This document shows, one piece after another, positions 58,167 to 64,000 of a stretch of DNA of 64,000 nucleotides. Below the pieces are notes generated by a model. The model did not search any database. It was given only the letters and a program-made list of their open reading frames with translations, and had not been told where the DNA came from. Origin of the DNA: Amyloporia xantha (Eukaryota; Basidiomycota; Agaricomycetes; Polyporales; Adustoporiaceae). Each line of letters starts with the position of its first letter. The stretch's first letter is position 1. The stretch covers positions 1,488,001-1,552,000 of the forward strand of contig JAYKKR010000004.1 in assembly GCA_036971615.1 (NCBI GenBank), given 5' to 3'. Both the position numbers and the translations under genes were made by a program.

Positions 58167-59884
58167 TATATCTCGCCATTCCACATCATGGCTTCAACCC
58201 CAGTGGTCCTGCCCTGCGGTGGCTTGGCTGTGAGCAAGGATTTGATGGGCTGGTGCAGCTTCAAGATTGCGTTGGCGACGTCGATGTCCTCTTCTATACG
58301 TCGTAACCTCTCGCTCAGGGATTGCGCTTGAAGGAACATCAAGTTTTCTTCGCTTCCGCGAGGAAAACCTTCTATTGTTTTCTTTAGCGAATGGCAAATT
58401 GCGAGCGCAGTGTCATACCGAATTTAATCTCGATGGCGTTCATGGCGCTATTGGGGGAGTGGCCTCTGCCATCATCAAAGTATGGATTCTCCAATTCTTT
58501 GCATATTTAAGTATGGTGAAAGGGTGAATTTCGCTGTACTTACTTGAGTCAATGATGTCCTCGTCGTGATCCAGAATGGGAGCGAGGGCGAAGGTACGAG
58601 GGAGATCCTGGCCACGGTCTCTGAGCCGCTGACGGTGTGCCTCCAAGTCCTGGAGTGGTATCAGCATGACGATGAAGGCGATGGAGGGCTTTCACTTACC
58701 AGAGGACCGCGGGGTATGTTGTGCTCGTCCAACACCTCATTTATAATGTCAAGGTACTGTCTATGAGTATTCAAACACAAAGGCAAGAGAAAGCGAGGCA
58801 AAATACCTGGCGATTGAGTTGGATGAGGCGCTCATCCGCCATGTCAACATCGCCATCTTGGCTATGCGCAAGGTCGTGATCAAGTGCGCCGTCCATCCCG
58901 CCGTCCATCCCGCCGTCCACGCCGCCGTCCACGCCGCCATCCACGACGCCATCCATAGGCGCGCCTCTATCTTCAATAGTAGAGGAATGGAGTGTCAGTA
59001 GGAAATAGGTTTAAAAACATGAGTGTGGACATACCTGGGGATGGAGTGGCCGGAGATCCAGCTGATCGCGGAGCTGGAGGACTGGAGACAGCGATGGCGA
59101 CAAGTCGAGGTGTGCACGATGAGGGACAGGCGACTCGAAGGTAGGCTGGGCGCTGTGCACTCGCTCTGGAGATGCCTCCAGGTCAAGCTGTGGACGGTGC
59201 AACGGGGTGTTTACCTGCGATGGCGAAAGGTCCAGGGCGGATCTAAAAGGTGAGGTCTGCATTCGCGATGGCGAGGTGAAATCCAACGGTTGTCTTGATA
59301 GCGAGGTATTCGGCGGTGAGGGCGAAATGTTGAGCGATGGACGGAAGAGATCTATATCTTGGGAAGATGCCGACTGCATTGTGGGCCTACGTAGTTGAGG
59401 GGACGTTAATTGGGGGAAGACGAGGTCCACACGTCTTTTTGAAGTAGGCGCGGACGGCGGTGGCGGCATATCGAGAGGAGTGCTACGTTGTGCAGATCCC
59501 CCTGAACGTTGGCAAGGTCAGGCGTTGGCGACATAGCAAAGCGAAAGTTGAGCGGCGGCGGGGATGGCGATGGCGATGCGGACAAATCGCCAAGCGTACG
59601 CGCTGGTGGCAGAGTGCGTGAAGGCGAAGGCGAAGGCGAAGACACCACATCCAGAATTGGGCGAGAAACATCCCCTCTGATGGGCGAGGAGTCGAAGTCC
59701 AGAGTTGGGCGAGGGACATCCTCTGATGGGCGAGGACTCGAAGTCCAGGGTAGGGCGAGGGGCATCACCTCTGATGGGCGAGGAGTCGAAGTCTAGTATT
59801 TGGCGGGCTGAGGGGAGTGAGCGCAGGTTGGCGTGAGGATATCTACATGATGTGCTCACCTAGCTCGTCTGCGTGTTCCGACAT
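58167..59884 (-). CDS. Low-complexity Ser/Pro-Asp repeat protein with C-terminal helices
   Basis: The ATG at 59,882-59,884 starts MSEHADEL with a donor GTGAGC and acceptor CCTCAG. The next exon carries repeated units of the type SSPIRGD and RPTLDFDSSP, and further along LDLSPS and SPSQVN. After more introns there is a DGGVDGG repeat encoded by 12-base units (58,888-58,956), then LEAHRQRLRDRGQDLPRTFA. The end reads LSERLRRIEEDIDVANAILK, probably coiled coil, with a stop at 58,167-58,169. Repeat units cross one or two frame changes, so the model is approximate. It is divergent from the gene at 60,128 across about 240 bases. Function unknown; composition suggests a disordered scaffold or nuclear protein. 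Confidence 0.55.
58888..58956 (+). repeat. 12-bp coding microsatellite
   Basis: About five and a half units of GCCGTCCATCCC and its variants GCCGTCCACGCC and GCCATCCACGAC. On the minus strand they encode GGVD/GGMD units within the gene at 58,167-59,884. Confidence 0.9.
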
Positions 59885-60056
59885 GGTTGAAAGCAAGGCG
59901 GAAGGAATGCGGAAACGTGCCAAGTTCGTCTAGAGGCATCTAATATACCCATGAGCGCAACACGTGCGGTGCCGATCGAACGGGCGCGGATCTTTCCGCC
60001 AGGCGCCCGCCATCAACCAACGCGATGCACCGCGTGGGTCTGACTTCGTCTCTTCT

Positions 60057-60092
60057 TCTACCACCACCACCACCACCACCACCATCACCACA
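60057..60092 (+). repeat. CCA trinucleotide run
   Basis: About nine CCA units directly upstream of the ATG at 60,128, in the presumed 5' untranslated region. Confidence 0.9.
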
Positions 60093-60127
60093 GCTGTCAA
60101 ATCCCATCTCGCTTTGCTTCTACCACC

Positions 60128-62898
60128 ATGTCCGCCTCCAGCATCAACAGCGACATCATCATCGCCGCAGTGCGCCTGGAAGAGGCGCTGAAGTTTCTGC
60201 CCGGGAAGCGCGACGCGAAGTACAAGGTGTTTGAGAGCAACTTCTGGGAGGAAGTGGTAAGTGATTGTAACACAATCAGGGTGAGCACTGTGGCGCTGAG
60301 TCTGTATAATGGCGCCTCTAGCAATCGATCTTCGCGAAGATCAAGGCGCTGGGAAAACACCGCGAGGGATTACAAGTGCCGCCGCTGTTGGTCAGCGCCA
60401 TGGCGCAATACACGGTGGCGTCGCACAAGAAGCGCGGAGTGGACTTGACTGCCATCAAGGTTGACGACCCCGCCATTCAAAGCCATGGCCTCTCCAAATA
60501 CGTGTGGAATGGCGATTACATTGCCGAAGACCTCGGGGGCAACCTTTGGTGGAAAGGTGAGTGCACTGCGAAACCATACGCCACGTCATCACTAACGGCT
60601 CAGCAGCGCTGTTGCGCAAGCGTACGAGCGAGGTTGCGCTGGGTGGGGATGGAGTTGCGGGGCCAAGTGGGGTGACGGAGGAGGCAGAGGCAGGCGGGAG
60701 TCGAGGGAAAGTGGCAAAGAAGGGGGCGGATGACGACGCAGGGGCGGCCTCTAGAAGGTCAAAGGGAACGACGCCAGCGACGGACGGCGATGAGGGCGTC
60801 GTCATCGCTGCACCAGTAACGAAGAAGCCACGGCGCGGAGGGGCTGCAACGACGGCCGGGAACTAAGGCGGCATCCAAGGGCGGAGTCAAGACCACCACT
60901 GCGAAAGCGGCAGGAGAGGAAACGACGGCCGCCCAGTCTGAGCCGCGGACGAAGACGAAGGCGGGGCCATCGACGTCGAAGACGAACGAGAAGGCTTCAT
61001 CGCGCAAGTCTCCTGCGGGAAAGGATGATGACGCCAGGCAGACGCGGTCGAAGGCAAAGGCGGGATCGTCGACGGGGAAGGGAAAGGGAAAGGCGAAGGC
61101 GTCGCCGGCGCCCGAAGATGACGACATGGACGAGGACGCTCAAGGCGAGAGTGAGGAGATGGAGGAGACGGAGACATTTGTCTCGGTGAGTACGTTTACC
61201 AGATGCGCGGCAAGCGATGCTGACTGACATGCCTTCAGGCGATGCCTTGCGGAAATTGCGCCAAGGCCAAAGCTGAATGCAGGCTTGCTGTCGTGGACGG
61301 TCGGCGTTGCATGCGCTGCCTGAAGCGCAAGATAGGCTGCTCGATCGTGCCACACAACCTGAGCGGCAATCCGATCAGGGGCCCCTACGGTGCAGTCCTG
61401 GCAAGCAAGTATCAGGACGTCATCAAGAACAGCCTCGCCGATGGCATCAAGCCTCCTCCACCGCGCTGGGATGAGGAGAGGAAGGAGTTTGTGGAGGATA
61501 GAGGCAAGCGGGGCAAAGCTGCGGCGAAGGGTTCGGAATCGAAGGCGAGCGATGAGATGGATGTGGATGAAGAAGAAGGGGAAAAGGACGATGGCAAGGC
61601 GGGTAGCGCGGATGTCGATGCGAAGGACGACGCGGGAGGTGGACAGCCAGCTGCGGGTGGCATCAGCGACTGGCGATGCCGCTGCGTCCCGCCCAATAGC
61701 GCCGCTCCCGAAGACATCACTCAGCTCGATGAAGGCGTGGGTTGGGAAGCCACCTCCAGCGGTGGCTAAAGGGAAGGGCAAGGAGCGCGCGGACCGTCCT
61801 CTCCAGGGAGGCAGAGGCCAGCGGCTCGAGCGATCGCTCGGCGCGGCTTGGGCTCAGGCCTGGCGAGGTAAAATGTAAGTCGGCTTCACTCTTTCTGGAC
61901 GGCGCGATCAACTGACCAAGTCAATGTGTGGCTGCCAGACCACCATGGCGAGTACCACCACTACGTAGGATTCTCCAAGGACCCCACCGCCATGGATGAA
62001 GGGCGCTACGCGCAGGACCAGGAGTTGTCTCATTTCCAGCCATTTACGGCGTACCTCACTGAGCAAGGCCACCGACTCGAGAAGAACATCAACATAATGA
62101 CGGCGTGGCAAGACCGCTTCGGTAGCATGGTCGACAACTTCCAGCAGTCACTGCTCGCCATCAACAGGCAGCAGGTCAACATGACCGAGCGCATTGATAA
62201 CGCCGAGGGCAGATTGGCGGCCTACTGGCAAGAGTTGAAGGCGCGGAGCAGACTCTGCAAGATGTGCGCTCTGAGGACTCGGTCGCCGCATCGCCGCGCT
62301 CGAGGAGATGGTCACGGTTCTGCAGGACGATCTGCGTGCAGCCAAGGAGAACATGGCGATGGATCGCCTTGGTGCGCAAGTCGCGAACATGGAGGTGCGC
62401 GTGGACACGTTGATGGACAACGTGCGCGATGAGAGCGAGAGGACGCGGCAGGCGATGGCGGGCATTGAGGCAGGTGAGGCGAGATTACAGGGGCTCATCG
62501 CGCAGTTTGAGTCAGTGCGCCGTGACGTCGCTCGCCACAACGACGCGGAGGCCGAGACGCTATTGGACAAGGCGCATCTGTCGGTGGAGCTCGTGCAGAA
62601 GGCGGAACAGGACGCGCAACGACGGCGCAAGGCGAGGGCGATCATGGACAGCGCTCACGAGGGAGCCACTCCCATTTCGTGGTCTACCTCAGAGCGTGGC
62701 TCTGTAGGAGATCAATCGGACTTCACGAATGAAGCTCTGTCGACGCCCGCCGGTGGCTCCACACCTTCAATCAGGCGTTTCTCCTTGGAGATCGACGACG
62801 ACGAGATGGCGAGCGTGGCCGCGGAGGAGCGAGAGCCTGATGCCGCAACATCACCCGTCACTGTCGACGACGCCGAGATGCCTCCCGCTTCGCCTTAG
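60128..62898 (+). CDS. Zn2Cys6-cluster protein with coiled-coil C-terminus
   Basis: The ATG at 60,128 starts MSASSINSDIIIAAVRLEEA. Exon 2, after GCCTCTAG, contains GVDLTAIKVDDPAIQSHGLS, and exon 3 is a Lys/Ala/Gly-rich disordered part. After an intron ending TTCAG near 61,240 comes PCGNCAKAKAECRL followed by RRCMRCLKRKIGC. This gives C-x2-C-x6-C twice, the spacing of a fungal Zn(II)2Cys6 DNA-binding cluster, but placed centrally rather than at the N-terminus. Further exons give HHGEYHHYVGFSKDPTAMDE and a long coiled coil (QQSLLAINRQQVNMTERIDN; VDTLMDNVRDESERTRQAMA), ending in an acidic tail at TAG. Apparent frame breaks near 60,855 (extra A), 61,650 and 62,280 could be sequencing errors or mark two separate genes (60,128-61,769 and 61,926-62,898). 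A nuclear DNA-binding role is likely; the target is unknown. Confidence 0.6.
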
Positions 62899-63120
62899 AT
62901 AATTGTTTTTGTAACTTTGCTGTACTTTCAAACGAATGCATTGTGTACACTCTCCAGCGACCAGTAACATTGAGACTGCGATGACGGCAACACCTCGGCA
63001 TCACAGTGCGCCACGGGGGCTTGCACAGGGAGCGGCACGCCATCGCCATCCTTCGCAGCGCTGAGTTCAATCATCGCCATTGAATTTAAATGCGAGGTAG
63101 TGTACATGGGAAATAGTATT

Positions 63121-63855
63121 CTAACGGCGACCACGCGCTTTAGTGGGTCGGGGCTGAGCTCCCCTACCTGTCTTGCGCGATGACCTACGAATGGCGGGGG
63201 CAGGCTCGCCCTGCTCTTCCTCGCCATCGCTATAAGTCTCCGCCAGAGCCCGCTTTGAGCGACCCGCCTTTTTTCGCTTTTCACGAGGTTGGGGTGGTTT
63301 CTCTGCTTCCTCCTCCTCTTCCTCCTCTTCGCTCACGCGGTGACTTCGCTTTTTCAACTTTTCCTCCTTAGCTTTTGTCTTCTGACGAGTGTGGGTGGCG
63401 ACCTTCATGTCGTTGAGAGCACCCGTGATCGAGGACCCGCCTGCCGTTGGCAGTGCCTGAATATTGATCTCCTTTGCCTGCCGAGCTGTTTGGCGTGTCT
63501 TGCGCTTTGGCACAGGAAGTGAGGGAGAAGGACCACGATTGGCCTCGCCGTCGCTCTCGTCTTCACTGTCATGATTTTCACGGTCGGAGAAATGAACCTG
63601 TAGGCCCCTCATATCTCGAACGGGTGAGAGCTGATTCATCGCAATAGGTGGAGAGGAGGAGAAATCCATACTCCCGCGGCGGACAGTTGCGTCATTGAGC
63701 GCGATGGGGGAGGATGGCGGTGCACGCCCTGGCGCCATTGGCGAGGAAGGCGGTGCGCCGTCAATTGATGGCGGTCTCTCTTCTAGTTGTGGACGCGGTC
63801 TCATACCCAAGGCGCGCTTAGGTATGGATGGAAAGACCGATCTTCCCGTGGTCAT
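63121..63855 (-). CDS. Disordered basic/acidic protein, 244 residues
   Basis: A single open frame from ATG 63,855 (MTTGRSVFPSIPKRALGMRP) to a stop at 63,121. It contains repeated SSP motifs, an acidic block (HDSEDESDGEA), KRKTRQTARQAKEINIQALP, a long Glu run (SEEEEEEEEAEK) and a basic tail with several nuclear-localisation-like clusters (REKRKKAGRSKRAL). It converges with the Zn-cluster gene and resembles it in composition. Probably nuclear; no family recognised. Confidence 0.55.
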   Translation of the reverse strand: MTTGRSVFPSIPKRALGMRPRPQLEERPPSIDGAPPSSPMAPGRAPPSSPIALNDATVRRGSMDFSSSPPIAMNQLSPVRDMRGLQVHFSDRENHDSEDESDGEANRGPSPSLPVPKRKTRQTARQAKEINIQALPTAGGSSITGALNDMKVATHTRQKTKAKEEKLKKRSHRVSEEEEEEEEAEKPPQPREKRKKAGRSKRALAETYSDGEEEQGEPAPAIRRSSRKTGRGAQPRPTKARGRR

Positions 63856-64000
63856 TAGCGGCCTTGCTGGAGGCGGTTTTCCTGTGACTGGAAACGGAAG
63901 CGAATGTTTTGCGTGCCTCGCAGAGGTTCCGGCAACGGCGAGCTGGATTGCTGAGCTACTTGGCCATTATGCGCGTCTCGCGATCGCCTTATCTTAGGGG

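Overview
The window looks like nuclear DNA of a filamentous basidiomycete, probably an Agaricomycete. Genes are split by many short introns (about 50-60 bases, GT..AG). The proteins recognised are fungal: a separate alpha subunit of type I fatty acid synthase, a chitin synthase with a myosin motor, and a Crypton-type tyrosine recombinase. No bacterial features, rRNA, tRNA or CRISPR array were seen.

The window is dominated by a very large inverted repeat. Bases 1-13,629 are the near-perfect reverse complement of 30,718-44,130, around a 17.1 kb unique spacer. The left arm runs off the window, so each arm is at least about 13.4 kb. Read outward from the spacer, each arm carries two unassigned coding pieces, then fragments of RAT1/XRN2, an EDC4-like decapping scaffold, a myosin-motor chitin synthase, EDC4 again, a nearly complete FAS2, and the condensin subunit CND1. 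A homoserine dehydrogenase fragment lies just outside the right arm. All keep introns, all point the same way, and most are truncated, fused or frameshifted, so the arms are a mosaic of broken housekeeping genes. The arms differ by small indels and by nine substitutions found by eye; every one is a CpG transition.

The spacer (13,630-30,717) holds an apparently intact five-exon tyrosine recombinase gene (16,710-18,386) flanked by multi-exon genes of unknown function, then a gene-poor stretch with minisatellites, then a GEN1/YEN1-type Holliday junction resolvase on the minus strand. The resolvase crosses the right inner breakpoint: its first exon and the start of exon 2 lie in the arm, so the left arm carries only a truncated scrap of it.

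To the right of the repeat (44.2-57 kb) is gene-poor DNA with degenerate dispersed repeats, one small three-exon gene, and a second cluster of EDC4 and chitin synthase fragments (54.1-56.9 kb). An 87-bp minisatellite follows at 57.35-57.96 kb. The last 6 kb holds three GC-rich genes for low-complexity, probably nuclear proteins, one with a Zn2Cys6 cluster and coiled coils.

Overall this reads as a recombination- and transposon-shaped accessory region, not an operon-like pathway. An assembly fold-back must be excluded, although private differences between the arms argue for two real copies.
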